DNA from: SZAS-18 sp038322235
Lineage (GTDB): Bacteria; Verrucomicrobiota; Verrucomicrobiia; Chthoniobacterales; SZAS-18
Assembly: GCA_038322235.1 (NCBI GenBank)
Contig: JBBQFQ010000006.1
Location: 1-64,000, forward strand
Direction of reading: 5' to 3'
DNA length: 64,000 nt
Below, in pieces: positions 1 to 8,458 of the stretch. The notes below the pieces were generated by a model. The model was not told where the DNA came from, did not search any database, and worked only from the letters and a program-made list of their open reading frames with translations. The stretch's first letter is position 1; every line of letters begins with the position of its first letter. Position numbers and translations under genes: made by a program.

Positions 1-2
1 AG

Positions 3-128
3 AGATCCTGGAGGGAGTCCAAGCGTTGAAGTTTGGCGAGGGCGGATTTGGGCCGCCGGCCAAAGAGGAGGGGCCCAAACGCTTGAAAAAAGGGGGTGCC
101 GTTAGCCATGCATTAAACAGAGCATAAC
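3..128 (+). CDS. C-terminal fragment of an unidentified protein (5' end outside window)
   Basis: A stop-free frame enters from the left edge and ends at a TAA at 126-128, giving about 41 residues that finish in a lysine/arginine-rich tail. The family cannot be recognised from this piece. An 8-bp inverted repeat (CAAGCGTT at 21-28, AACGCTTG at 79-86) lies inside it, so the segment might instead be a structured non-coding end. The fragment could be chance in GC-rich DNA. The following 129-336 is noticeably AT-richer and probably carries the promoter of the receptor gene downstream. Confidence 0.35.
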
Positions 129-336
129 ACATTCCCTCCCATCCGCTTGCCTATCGTTTTATCACAAATTTTACCAACCCAGCTTTCACCACCAGAATTC
201 GTCCCAAAACCCGCTTATCTTAGTGCCATTCACCTCTGATGGACACGAATCGGACGTTCGGCCCGTTCGGCCCCAAACGGAGAGGAGAGACACTTTCTTC
301 TTTCCTCCGCGGGGACTTCCGCGCTTTCCTGCCCCG

Positions 337-3180
337 ATGCGGCGCGACCTGACGATGCTTCCTTGGAGTCACATTGCCGCTCTAGGCTTGCTCCTCATTT
401 CTGTGATGCCGCTTGCGGCCGGGGAAACGGCTCCGGCCGAGGGCGAGTCTCAGAGAGTTTTGGTCGGCGTCTACTCGATCTATCCGACGGCGACCGCCGA
501 GGGCCCGCTCCCGGTTGCAGTCTACCCCAGGCAAACGTTAGAGCAATTCGGTGCGATGACGCTCGGGGAGGGATTGCGCCACGATCCGTCCTCTCTGGGC
601 AACACGGCCACGGAGAATATCTCCAACGGCGGAGAAGGGACCGCCCGCCTCAACCTGCGCGCCCTCGGGGCGCCGAACACCGTGGTGCTGATCAATGGTC
701 GACGGACGTTCGCCTTTTCCGATCTGAACGCGGTGCCTCTCGCGGCGCTCAATCGGGCGGAAATCCTCCGAGCCGGCAGCAGCACGGTTTACGGACTCGA
801 CGCACTCGGCGGGACGCTGAACCTGATCCTGCTCAGCGGACCGGGTACCGCTCCCTTCAACGGGGTCGAAATCAACCTGCTTTACGGAAACACGACGGAT
901 CGGGACGCCCGGGTCCTGCAGTCGACGCTGCGGGCGGGCTTTGGGTCGGAGAAATTCCGGATCGGTGTCGTGGTCGAATATTACCAGTGGGACGCGCTCT
1001 ACGCCCGCGATCGGGAGCTTTCCGCGAGCACGGATCGCCTCGCGCTCGGTGGGCTGAACATCGGCAGCCGTCAGTTTCCCGGTCGGATCACGCTCGGAGG
1101 CGTGGACCGCGTGCTCATCGACCCGGCGAGTCTGCCGAGTGGGGCTTCGTCTTACCGCGCCTATGGCGGCGCGCTTTCCGGGGATCCCTTCAACTTCCAG
1201 CAGTTCGCCCCCACCATTCCGGCGCAGGAACGCGAATCCATCTACGCGACCGCGACCTTTCTTCCCTTCGGCGATCGCCGGATGAAGCTGCAAGCCGACG
1301 TCCTCTACAGTCGCACGCGACAGGACAACGGGCTCGCGGCCGCGCCGACCTCGTTTGGCCGCAGCGCCAGCTTAACCAGCCCGTATGACCCCTTTGCCCG
1401 CGGCCTCGGAAGCGGGCCCTTGCTCACCGGGGTGGGCTATCGCTTTACCCGCGAATTGGGCAATCGCACCACCGTCTTCGAAACCGATTCTCTGCGCTCC
1501 AGCGTGTCGCTGAGCGGAGATTGGGCCAACCGGGGTTCGATCATCCAATCCGTGAGCTACGACGCGGGGGTCGTCTGGGAAAACGTGGACCGGACTCAGA
1601 CGAGCGCCGGCGTCGTCGTCCCGTCCCGGCTGACGTCCTCCATCGCGACCGGGCAGTTTAATCCCTTCATCGGCTCCGCGGCCCCGCTTTCCGGGATGGC
1701 GACCACGTTCAACGCGGCGAGCGCTCCCGCGGGCACGGCCCGCTACGACAATCTCGCCGCCGCCCAGGCGGCCGCTTACACGGGCCGGATCGCGACGGGC
1801 GAGCGGGGCTTGCTCGCGGATCTCCGGCTGGGAATGAGCGCATTCCCCGACCTCCCAACCAACGGGATCGGCCTGGCGGGCGGACTGGAGTACCGGCGCC
1901 GCCGAACGCAGCAGGATGACGTCTCGCCCGGCCTGCGCCCAGATGAAGCCGCCGAGGTGGGATCGAACCCTGAGCGCGCCGAGGAGCTCGTGCGCAGCGC
2001 CTGGTTGGAAGCTTCCATTCCGATCTTGACCCCGACCATGCGCATTCCCGGCGTGCATTCGCTCGATCTGTCGCTGGGAGTCCGGTGGGAGTCGACAGAG
2101 GTTTCGCAGCGCCTCGCCACGGACGGACTCAACGTCTTCACGGGCGAGCCGGTCCCCCAGCACCGGCGGTACGGGAGCGGCCCGCGGCCCCGCTTCGCGT
2201 TGACCTATGCGCCAGCGAACTGGCTGCTCTTCCGAGGCAGCTACGCGGAAAATGTGCGCACGCCGAGCGCGAAGGAGCTCTTCGCGTCGCTTTCGAGCGA
2301 TTTCCCGACGCTCTACGACCCCTCGACCGGCCCGCGCCAAGTGGAAGTGGACAGCACGGGAAACGCCTCACCGGCGCCGGAGAAATCGCAGACCTGGGCC
2401 GCCGGCTTCGCCCTCACTCCTCCCTCGCTCCAAGGCCTCGCGTGGACGCTCGATTACTACCAAACTTTCACGCGCGGGGTGATCTTGAGCCCCGCGGATG
2501 TGGCGGAGTTCGAGCTCTACCTGAAGCAGTCCAGCGGCAGCTTGCTCTCCGCGCCCGGCCTCGGCGTGATCTCGCCGAATCTGGTCAAAGCGGAACCGCA
2601 AAACGGGGGAAAGCGACTGGTCTCTGGCATCGAATCGACTCTCGCTTACGAGCGACGCACCGAGTCCGCGGGGGTGCTGAATTTTACGCTCGCCACCCAT
2701 TACCTGCTGGCGTGGAAGGCCGAAGTTTTTCCCGGATTTGGCGCGGTCAATTACCTCGGCGGGAATAGCCGCGGGGTTGGCTCCCTTCCGCGCTGGAAGG
2801 GATATTTCCGCAGCGCCTGGGAATACCGGAACTTTTCCGTCTCGGGGACGCTGAACTTCGTCGGCGACTTCCACGACGACCCCCATTTTCTGGCCAATCC
2901 CGCCGGGGACCGCAAGGTTCCGGCCTACGCCACATTCGATCTGCAGCTCGCCTACGAATTCAAACGCCCCGCGCCGCCGGTGGGATCCAACCCGCGTCCG
3001 CCCCCTCCCGCAACGTGGGCGCAAAAGCTGGCGGAGGGCATGAAACTTCGCGTGGGCGTCGTGAACCTGTTTGACCGTTCGCCCCCGGCCGTGTTCGGGG
3101 GGACGAACGACAACTACGATCCGTCGCTGTACACGTTGCGGAATCGTTTCTTCTACACCCAAATCGCGAAGCGATTCTAG
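337..3180 (+). CDS. TonB-dependent outer-membrane receptor
   Basis: Predicted outer-membrane receptor that imports a ligand using TonB energy. From the ATG at 337 it has about 947 residues. A basic MRR start and a hydrophobic stretch (LGLLLISVMPLAAG) form a signal peptide. The plug domain follows, with the phrases EGPLPVAVY, GTARLNLRALG and VLINGRRTF, and then a long beta-barrel region. The protein ends in an aromatic phenylalanine (IAKRF), as outer-membrane barrels do. The frame is open back to a GTG at 223, but the signal peptide argues for 337 or the ATG at 355. It resembles the receptor at 56378 in plug and barrel wording, so the two are paralogues. The substrate is unknown; no transport or degradation genes adjoin it. 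Two hairpins follow the stop codon. Confidence 0.9.
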   Translation: MRRDLTMLPWSHIAALGLLLISVMPLAAGETAPAEGESQRVLVGVYSIYPTATAEGPLPVAVYPRQTLEQFGAMTLGEGLRHDPSSLGNTATENISNGGEGTARLNLRALGAPNTVVLINGRRTFAFSDLNAVPLAALNRAEILRAGSSTVYGLDALGGTLNLILLSGPGTAPFNGVEINLLYGNTTDRDARVLQSTLRAGFGSEKFRIGVVVEYYQWDALYARDRELSASTDRLALGGLNIGSRQFPGRITLGGVDRVLIDPASLPSGASSYRAYGGALSGDPFNFQQFAPTIPAQERESIYATATFLPFGDRRMKLQADVLYSRTRQDNGLAAAPTSFGRSASLTSPYDPFARGLGSGPLLTGVGYRFTRELGNRTTVFETDSLRSSVSLSGDWANRGSIIQSVSYDAGVVWENVDRTQTSAGVVVPSRLTSSIATGQFNPFIGSAAPLSGMATTFNAASAPAGTARYDNLAAAQAAAYTGRIATGERGLLADLRLGMSAFPDLPTNGIGLAGGLEYRRRRTQQDDVSPGLRPDEAAEVGSNPERAEELVRSAWLEASIPILTPTMRIPGVHSLDLSLGVRWESTEVSQRLATDGLNVFTGEPVPQHRRYGSGPRPRFALTYAPANWLLFRGSYAENVRTPSAKELFASLSSDFPTLYDPSTGPRQVEVDSTGNASPAPEKSQTWAAGFALTPPSLQGLAWTLDYYQTFTRGVILSPADVAEFELYLKQSSGSLLSAPGLGVISPNLVKAEPQNGGKRLVSGIESTLAYERRTESAGVLNFTLATHYLLAWKAEVFPGFGAVNYLGGNSRGVGSLPRWKGYFRSAWEYRNFSVSGTLNFVGDFHDDPHFLANPAGDRKVPAYATFDLQLAYEFKRPAPPVGSNPRPPPPATWAQKLAEGMKLRVGVVNLFDRSPPAVFGGTNDNYDPSLYTLRNRFFYTQIAKRF

Positions 3181-3239
3181 CGCAGGTGGCGACACCTGCG
3201 ACGGTACGGGCGGTGGTACGGGCAAGCTCCTGCTTGCCC
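3181..3239 (+). terminator. Two consecutive perfect hairpins after the TonB receptor
   Basis: CGCAGGTG-GCGA-CACCTGCG (3181-3200) is an 8-bp perfect stem with a GNRA-type loop starting right after the stop codon. A second hairpin, GGGCAAGC-TCCT-GCTTGCCC (3220-3239), follows 19 bp later. Neither is followed by a clear T-tract, so they may act as a weak terminator, an mRNA 3' stabiliser, or REP-like palindromes. Confidence 0.5.
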
Positions 3240-3312
3240 CAATTTCCTCCGGTGGCGCGGTCGCAACGAGAGCGGGCCGAGCGGGAGCTCAGCCGTACCG
3301 GACGAGGGGCCA

Positions 3313-3747
3313 TCAGATCGGCACCAAGAGCCCCTCCGCGTGAGCGAGCCTTTTCTGGTTCGCGTCGAAGGTCAGAAATTGTCCGGCTCCCATCACGAGC
3401 GCGGCAGCGACCTGCAGCACGTCAAATCCGCGATGGCCACCGGTGAGGGTATGGGTCGTGGAGAGTCTCGTCGCTTCGTCCATCACATCGGCCAGGTTAC
3501 AGTTCAGAAGGAGCAGTCGGCCACGCTTTAAAGCTGCTTCGAACTGAGACCAATACATGGCTGACTCACCCGGCTTGATGGCTTTGCGAAATTCGGCAAA
3601 ACGGAGAGCATTCCCCAGTTCGTAGGGATTGTAGGGACTGAGGGTGATCGGCTGCTCGCATGACGTGATCCAACTCACCGCGTGGGGTGAGTTGCCGTCA
3701 TTTCCGTAGAGCGAGAAGAAGAAGCTGGTGTCGCCGCAGATTACCAT
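3313..3747 (-). CDS. PIN-domain toxin (VapC-like ribonuclease)
   Basis: A 144-residue PIN-domain protein, probably the RNase toxin of a type II toxin-antitoxin pair. It begins MVICGDTSFFFSLY, placing the first acidic residue of the PIN active site at Asp6. Further acidic candidates sit in NPYELGNALRF, FDVLQVAAAL and LTFDANQ, which matches the usual order of PIN metal ligands. The gene overlaps the end of the upstream antitoxin by 7 bp (3741-3747), consistent with co-translation. The length is typical for VapC proteins. The RNA target is unknown. Confidence 0.85.
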   Translation of the reverse strand: MVICGDTSFFFSLYGNDGNSPHAVSWITSCEQPITLSPYNPYELGNALRFAEFRKAIKPGESAMYWSQFEAALKRGRLLLLNCNLADVMDEATRLSTTHTLTGGHRGFDVLQVAAALVMGAGQFLTFDANQKRLAHAEGLLVPI

Positions 3748-3998
3748 CGCCCGCCCGCCTCCGCGATGAGAGCTGCGGACTCCGCCTCGGTGAGTTGAGT
3801 CTCGTGGCTACGATCCCGTTTCACCTCCGGGCTTTCCGCCCAGTTAACAACCGGCATTGAGGCAGGTGCCACCGTCACTGGCATCAGTCGTGCGACGGCT
3901 AAGCCTTTCTGGGTGATCAGCACCTCCTCGCCTGCCGCGACCCAGCGTAGCAGGCTGATGTAGTGGTTTCTGAGGTCGCGCACAGTTGCGATTTTCAT
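3741..3998 (-). CDS. Phd/YefM-family antitoxin
   Basis: An 85-residue protein starting MKIATVRDLRNHY, the standard opening of Phd/YefM antitoxins, followed by the typical GEEVLITQKGLAVARLMPV strand-turn-helix segment that forms the DNA-binding dimer. The C-terminal part, rich in Glu and Arg, would wrap the toxin. The ATG at 3998 was chosen over a longer upstream frame because it starts exactly at this motif. The gene lies 11 bp downstream of the DUF3419 gene, so its promoter must lie inside that gene or it is read through from it. Antitoxins of this family usually repress their own operon. Confidence 0.85.
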   Translation of the reverse strand: MKIATVRDLRNHYISLLRWVAAGEEVLITQKGLAVARLMPVTVAPASMPVVNWAESPEVKRDRSHETQLTEAESAALIAEAGGRW

Positions 3999-4009
3999 TG
4001 TAGCACAAT

Positions 4010-5158
4010 TTATGGCACGTCCCCGTCTTGTAAAGGTTCGAGCCGCTTTTGGAAAGAGCGCTCGACCGCTGCGCCGATGTTCGCCCTCGAAGTTACCCCC
4101 GGACTCCCGTCTTCCGATTTCCGCCACACCGCGACCGCGGGACAGAGCGCGCTGCGATCCGCGGCCAGCGTGGCGGCGATCGCCTCGCCCGGATCGACCG
4201 CCAGGTCGGGTCTCACCGGCAGGTCCTCCGCGCGGAGGAAGAGCGAACGGACGACCGCGCAGCCGCCGGGCTTCAGAGCCCGGGCGAGCGTGCCAGCGAG
4301 ATGATCTCGCTCCCCGGCCGGGACGAAATCGAGAATGTTGCTCAGATGAACGAATCGGATCGATCCGGCGGGCTGCGCATCGAGCACTTCACCCACCGAT
4401 CCCGTCCGCAAATCCCAGCCGGCACCTTCCTCTTGAACCCGGCTAAACGCCTCCCCGCTCCACCACTCCGGCGGTGACGCCCGCCAGGAGCCGGCAAGAT
4501 GCAGCTGCAGCCACGGATTTGGCGTCTCGCTTCGCCGCGCCACGCCCTCAAAGCGCTGCCGCAGCCGCTCGGTCCAGCCGGCCGGAAATTCGCGCAGGAG
4601 CACGCGCGGAAAGACCGCGGGCGCGAACATTCGCAGCGCCTGCCAGCCGATCTGCCAGCGGTGGGTGGCGAAGAACGACCGCCACGACTCCGCGCGAGGT
4701 AGGTCCGGGGCCAGAAGGTCCCGGGACCAAAAAACGAGCCGGAGAAATCGGCTGAGATTCCAGAGGACACGATCGGCCCGCCCGCACCGGTGCAGGCCAT
4801 ATTTCAGGGACTTCCGCCGTTGGTCCCAAAAGCGCCGCGCTTCCACCGAAAGACGCGGCCCGGCCCGCTCCAGCAGCGGACGGGCATCTTCGTTCAGCCA
4901 GCGCGTTCCGTTCCTTCCGTCGAGTTCGATGCCAGCCCGGAGCAACTCGAGGAGGTGGATTTGTCCGGCGTTCGTATCAGCGACGATCACCTCATCCGCG
5001 CCCGCCAGGCGGAGCGCGAGGGCGGCGTCGCCTCCCGACGCGATGGCGACGACCGCTCCCCCGGATAGCGTGGACGCGAAGACGCGCTGCTCCACCGCGA
5101 CGTCCTCGTGCGCATGACCGAAGAAGATCTCGGCGTTCGGGGATTTCCAGGGATTCAC
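4010..5158 (-). CDS. BtaA-like DUF3419 protein (putative AdoMet:diacylglycerol 3-amino-3-carboxypropyltransferase)
   Basis: A 382-residue protein with the DUF3419 signature: IFFGHAHEDVAVE near residue 11, then VVAIASGGDAALALRLAGADEVIVADTN (about 36-63) as the AdoMet pocket, and later FVHLSNILDFVP and ALKPGGCAVVRS. Characterised DUF3419 members (BtaA) transfer the aminocarboxypropyl group of AdoMet to diacylglycerol, the first step of betaine-lipid synthesis. The GTG start at 5158 overlaps the TGA of the upstream DoxX-like gene by 4 bp, indicating translational coupling. It is the last gene of a five-gene run. No separate BtaB N-methyltransferase domain is fused; the membrane-anchored methyltransferase at 5952 may play that part, or the enzyme may have another acceptor (inference). 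Confidence 0.8.
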   Translation of the reverse strand: MNPWKSPNAEIFFGHAHEDVAVEQRVFASTLSGGAVVAIASGGDAALALRLAGADEVIVADTNAGQIHLLELLRAGIELDGRNGTRWLNEDARPLLERAGPRLSVEARRFWDQRRKSLKYGLHRCGRADRVLWNLSRFLRLVFWSRDLLAPDLPRAESWRSFFATHRWQIGWQALRMFAPAVFPRVLLREFPAGWTERLRQRFEGVARRSETPNPWLQLHLAGSWRASPPEWWSGEAFSRVQEEGAGWDLRTGSVGEVLDAQPAGSIRFVHLSNILDFVPAGERDHLAGTLARALKPGGCAVVRSLFLRAEDLPVRPDLAVDPGEAIAATLAADRSALCPAVAVWRKSEDGSPGVTSRANIGAAVERSFQKRLEPLQDGDVP

Positions 5159-5526
5159 GGCCGCTCGTCCCGGGCCCAGGCCTGACCGAGAATGGCGAGC
5201 GCGAAGACCAGATTCAGCGTGAGCATGCCGAGCGGGTCGGGGATCTGGTCGCGCGCGGCGAGCAAACCGCCGGCATTCATCGCGACGAGCGAAAGAACCT
5301 GCGCGATCGCGGCGAGCCGGCGCTTCCAGCCGATGAGTACGCAGATCGCGAACGCCGTCTCCATCAGGCCGAGGGCCGTGAGCAGCAGCGGCCCGATCGT
5401 CGATCCCATCGCCTGGGCGAGGATTTGCGCGTGGCGCGGATCGACGGCGATGACCTTGTGCCAGAGCCCCTGGTAGAGCCAGACGCCGGCGATCGCGAGT
5501 CGCATCCAGATCCAATAGGTCGTCAT
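5155..5526 (-). CDS. DoxX-like small membrane protein
   Basis: A 123-residue hydrophobic protein with four predicted membrane segments, beginning MTTYWIWMRLAIAGVWLYQGLWHK. The W-L-Y-Q-G-L-W-H-K phrase in helix 1 and the later GLMETAFAICVLIGW segment fit the DoxX-like family (PF13781 type) seen next to oxidoreductase and lipid genes. It sits 13 bp after the preceding membrane gene and overlaps the DUF3419 start by 4 bp, so it is part of one operon. No catalytic residues can be assigned. Confidence 0.75.
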   Translation of the reverse strand: MTTYWIWMRLAIAGVWLYQGLWHKVIAVDPRHAQILAQAMGSTIGPLLLTALGLMETAFAICVLIGWKRRLAAIAQVLSLVAMNAGGLLAARDQIPDPLGMLTLNLVFALAILGQAWARDERP

Positions 5527-5539
5527 CCGGGGGGTGGGT

Positions 5540-5950
5540 TCAGCGGACCTTCCACCACGCGAGCGTGTAAAGCACCGTGAGGCCGATCCATAGGAGCGAA
5601 AAAGCGTAGTGCACGAACGTCTCGAGGCGCTTGCCGCGCCAGAGTTCCGCGGAGTAACCGAAGAACTGAATCACGAGCCGCGCCAACCAGAACCCGGCGG
5701 TGCCCGCATTCACCCAGCGCGCGAGCGGCGAGGGGGTGAGAAGGGCCCCCGGATCGAGCACGGCGAGAAGCCCCATCCAGATGAGCACGAGGCAGAGAAA
5801 GAGGGTGTGGACGTAGAAGATCTGCCGGTTGAGCAGCGTGAGCTGCGCGAGGTCCGTTTTCCACTGGAACCGCCGGGGGAAGACCAGATGAAGCAGCGTA
5901 AGGCCCAGCAGGGCCAGACCGCCGAGGCGCAACGGGAGTTCGAGCGGCAT
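5540..5950 (-). CDS. Four-helix membrane protein of unknown function
   Basis: A 136-residue protein with about four membrane segments: LGGLALLGLTLLHLVFP, YVHTLFLCLVLIWMGLLAVL, AGTAGFWLARLVIQFFGY and FVHYAFSLLWIGLTVLYTLAWW. Histidines occur at helix ends (LLHL, YVHTLF, FVHYAF), which might bind a cofactor, but this is speculative. It begins 1 bp after the stop of the methyltransferase gene and precedes the DoxX-like gene. The family is not recognised. Confidence 0.75.
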   Translation of the reverse strand: MPLELPLRLGGLALLGLTLLHLVFPRRFQWKTDLAQLTLLNRQIFYVHTLFLCLVLIWMGLLAVLDPGALLTPSPLARWVNAGTAGFWLARLVIQFFGYSAELWRGKRLETFVHYAFSLLWIGLTVLYTLAWWKVR

Positions 5951-5951
5951 G

Positions 5952-6767
5952 TCAGGTCGCGTCGTGCGTGAGGTTCCAGATCCGTACGAAGGGGGTCAGC
6001 CGGCTCTCGCGCGCGATCCGCAATCCCGCCTCGGTGCTCTCGCGCCTCCAGCCGCCCGCCGCGTGAAAATGCAGCGCACCCGGGCCGTAGACGAGAAAAT
6101 TCGCGAGGTCGCGCACGTGTTCCATCAGCACGACGCAACCGCCCGGAGCGAGAGACCGACCCGCCTCGCGGAGCAGAGCAATTCTCTCCGCGCCGTGGCG
6201 CCACTCGTGCGCGGCGAAGAGCAGCAGCACGAGATCCGTGCCGCCTGACTCCACCGGCCAGGCCGTCGCCGATGCGCCGATCGTGCCCGGCGGAGGGGGA
6301 TACAGCTTCCGCGCCCGGGCGATCGACGGTTCCGTCATTCGCGCCGCGTCATGGAGATCGAGTACGCGGCAATCGGCCCGGGGCAGGATCCGCCGCACGG
6401 CGGCGCTGACTTCATCAAACCCGGAGTGCGCGATGACGACGGTTTCCGGTGTCCCTCCACCGATGCTCTCCTGGAGCCACCGCCACGAGAAGAGTCCGGA
6501 GCGATCGTAAACCCAGTGGGTCGCGACGAGTGAGGCGATCAGCAACCACCCCGCGACGGTCATGGCTCCGACGCCGAGCCAGAAGAGCAGAGGCGGCCAC
6601 GCGACCGTCGCAAGCAAAATGCCGCCGAGCACGAGGGCGCCGAAGCCTCCGACGAAGAACCACGGGTTGAAGCGAACGACCTTGCTCACGCCTTCGAAGC
6701 GACCTCGCCGCGGGGCGGCCGCGAGATCCCATTCCGAAACGGGTTCTGGGGCGCTCATCTCCTTCAT
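5952..6767 (-). CDS. Membrane-anchored class I methyltransferase-like protein
   Basis: A 271-residue protein from the ATG at 6767, chosen because it overlaps the TGA of the upstream gene by 4 bp (ATGA). Residues about 30-80 form two membrane helices (FFVGGFGALVLGGILLATVAW, LLFWLGVGAMTVAGWLLIASLV). The rest resembles a class I SAM methyltransferase core: DCRVLDLHDAARM, then DLVLLLFAAHEWRH and LAPGGCVVLMEHVRDLANF, the usual strand-4/strand-5 phrases. The glycine-rich motif I is weak (TVVIAHSGFDE), so AdoMet binding is likely but not certain. Membrane tethering plus the BtaA-like partner suggests a lipid or membrane-protein substrate (inference). Confidence 0.75.
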   Translation of the reverse strand: MKEMSAPEPVSEWDLAAAPRRGRFEGVSKVVRFNPWFFVGGFGALVLGGILLATVAWPPLLFWLGVGAMTVAGWLLIASLVATHWVYDRSGLFSWRWLQESIGGGTPETVVIAHSGFDEVSAAVRRILPRADCRVLDLHDAARMTEPSIARARKLYPPPPGTIGASATAWPVESGGTDLVLLLFAAHEWRHGAERIALLREAGRSLAPGGCVVLMEHVRDLANFLVYGPGALHFHAAGGWRRESTEAGLRIARESRLTPFVRIWNLTHDAT

Positions 6768-7546
6768 GTCAGAGCGACGGCGCGGGCCGACGGGTGCGGC
6801 GCGAAGATCCCGGGCTCCCACCGGTACGGGACATTCTCGACGAGGAACGCATTCGCCAGTCGCGGCGGACCGGCGTCGCGAAAAGGCGGCTGGGCAAAGA
6901 AGCCGAGTTGCTCGATCTCGACCGAAACCGGGCGGGGCTTCCAATCGCTCCTCCGACCTTCGACCCGCAGCACGCCGCGCTCGCTCGCATCAAAAGTGAA
7001 GGGCATTGGACCCGCCCAGCGCCTTGCCTCGGACCACTCGGAAAAGACCGAACCCGCGGGCAGTTCCGAGGTTTCGGCGTGGTGCGTGCGGAGGCGGAGA
7101 TCGGCCTTGCCGTCGTCCGAGCGTACCTCGATCCGACGGCTGGTGGCATCCTCCGTCACGCGAATTCCGGCATGGTGATAGCCGTAGTGGGTGAAGAGAT
7201 TGCCCAGCCAGCTCATAGAGCGCCGATCGGTGTCGCTCCGCAGAATGCGGAGCCCGCGCAGCGTCCGCCCCTCTGGCGTGGTGTAACGAGCGAATATCCG
7301 GTAGCCGATGAGCAGAAAATTCCGTCCCAGCATCCGCGGGAAACCGGCGGGCCGGAGCGCCCGTGTCTGCACGAGCGCGACCGCGACGAAGCCGTGGTCG
7401 CCGTGGAGATCGAGCTCCAACCCGGGCCCAAGGAACGGCTCGAGAATTTCCCTCGGCCAGGGAAAGACGAGCGCGAGCGACCAGTCGAACCAAGCCTCCA
7501 CCGCGAACGGGTGGGACCGGAGTCGTTCGCGCCAGCCAGTGGTCAT
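6764..7546 (-). CDS. DUF2071-like protein (YqjF family)
   Basis: A 260-residue cytosolic protein from the ATG at 7546. It opens with FDWSLALVFPWPREILEPFLGPGLELDLHGDHGFVAVAL, the pattern of DUF2071/YqjF proteins, in which a hydrophobic opening precedes P-x-G-L-E-L-D. Later phrases such as SMSWLGNLFTHYGYHHAGIRV and VFSEWSEARRWAGPMPFTFDAS also fit. The family is acetoacetate-decarboxylase-like in fold but its chemistry is unknown. It is the first gene of the five-gene operon and is coupled by a 4-bp overlap to the methyltransferase. The frame is open further upstream, but that part lacks family resemblance. Confidence 0.75.
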   Translation of the reverse strand: MTTGWRERLRSHPFAVEAWFDWSLALVFPWPREILEPFLGPGLELDLHGDHGFVAVALVQTRALRPAGFPRMLGRNFLLIGYRIFARYTTPEGRTLRGLRILRSDTDRRSMSWLGNLFTHYGYHHAGIRVTEDATSRRIEVRSDDGKADLRLRTHHAETSELPAGSVFSEWSEARRWAGPMPFTFDASERGVLRVEGRRSDWKPRPVSVEIEQLGFFAQPPFRDAGPPRLANAFLVENVPYRWEPGIFAPHPSARAVALT

Positions 7547-7715
7547 AGCGCAGGCTGCGCAGGACGGAGACAGTGCGCAAGCCGCGGTCCGCCCGAGGCC
7601 CGAACCCCAGAGGCGATTATTCGCTGACCGGGCGGCAGCTGCGCGGGTGGGTCGACGCGACGGATTGGCGGCGGGCGGATTCTGTGGTTTTCTCCGCGTT
7701 CCCATCTTTCCACCC

Positions 7716-8426
7716 ATGAAGATCACCTACTACGGCCACGCCTGCTTCTCCGTCGAGGCGGAAGGAAGGCACCTCCTCTTTGATCCTTTCCTCACCGGAA
7801 ATCCCCACGCGAAGGGCATCGATTCCACCACCATCCCCGCGGATTTCATCTTCGTTTCCCACGGGCACGGTGATCACGTGGGTGATGCGGTGGCGATCGC
7901 GAAGCGCACGGGCGCGACGGTGATTGCGCCCTTCGAGGTCGGCGAGTGGATCGAGAGCAAGGGCGTCGCAAACGTCCTGGCGATGAATCACGGCGGGGCC
8001 GCGAAGACGGCCTTCGGGCGCGTCAAGCTGACGGCAGCGGTGCATAGCTCTTCCATCACGGATGGGGATCAACGGATCTACGGCGGAAATCCGGCCGGCT
8101 TCGTCGTCGAGACCGCGGAGGGCGCGTTCTACCACGCCGGCGACACCGCGTTGACCATGGACATGAAATTGATCGCCGAGAGTGGCGTGGCGCTCGCGTT
8201 CGCCGCGCTCCCGATCGGCGACTTCTATACGATGGGCATCGAGGACGCCCTCAAGGCCGCGGATTTTTGCGGGGCTTCGACCATCCTCGGACTGCACTAC
8301 AACACCTTTCCCCCGATCACCATCGACCTGGCGTCGGCGCGGGCGCTCGCGGCCGCGGCGAAGAAACGCCTGCTCCTGCCGGTGCCGGGCCAGACTCTCG
8401 TCGGGCCCGAGTGGAAGGTTGGGTAA
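7716..8426 (+). CDS. UPF0173 metal-dependent hydrolase (metallo-beta-lactamase fold)
   Basis: A 236-residue soluble protein starting MKITYYGHACFSVE, the classic opening of UPF0173 hydrolases. The zinc motif H-x-H-x-D-H is present as SHGHGDH at residues 48-54, and further ligands are expected in AAVHSSS, HAGDTAL and LHYNTFP. The length matches the family. The ATG at 7716 begins exactly at the family N-terminus, although the frame is open further upstream. It leads a plus-strand run (hydrolase, nucleosidase-like, trpS, arginase-like). The physiological substrate of the family is unknown. Confidence 0.9.
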   Translation: MKITYYGHACFSVEAEGRHLLFDPFLTGNPHAKGIDSTTIPADFIFVSHGHGDHVGDAVAIAKRTGATVIAPFEVGEWIESKGVANVLAMNHGGAAKTAFGRVKLTAAVHSSSITDGDQRIYGGNPAGFVVETAEGAFYHAGDTALTMDMKLIAESGVALAFAALPIGDFYTMGIEDALKAADFCGASTILGLHYNTFPPITIDLASARALAAAAKKRLLLPVPGQTLVGPEWKVG

Positions 8427-8458
8427 CGGCTCGTCGCCGCGGAAATCGATTCTTCATC

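Noticed and set aside
21..86. Inverted repeat as an insertion-sequence end
   Set aside because: Only 8 bp, no transposase remnant and no target-site duplication visible at the window edge.
223..336. Upstream GTG start of the first TonB receptor
   Set aside because: The extra 38 residues are polar and would bury the signal peptide; the ATG at 337 or 355 is more credible.
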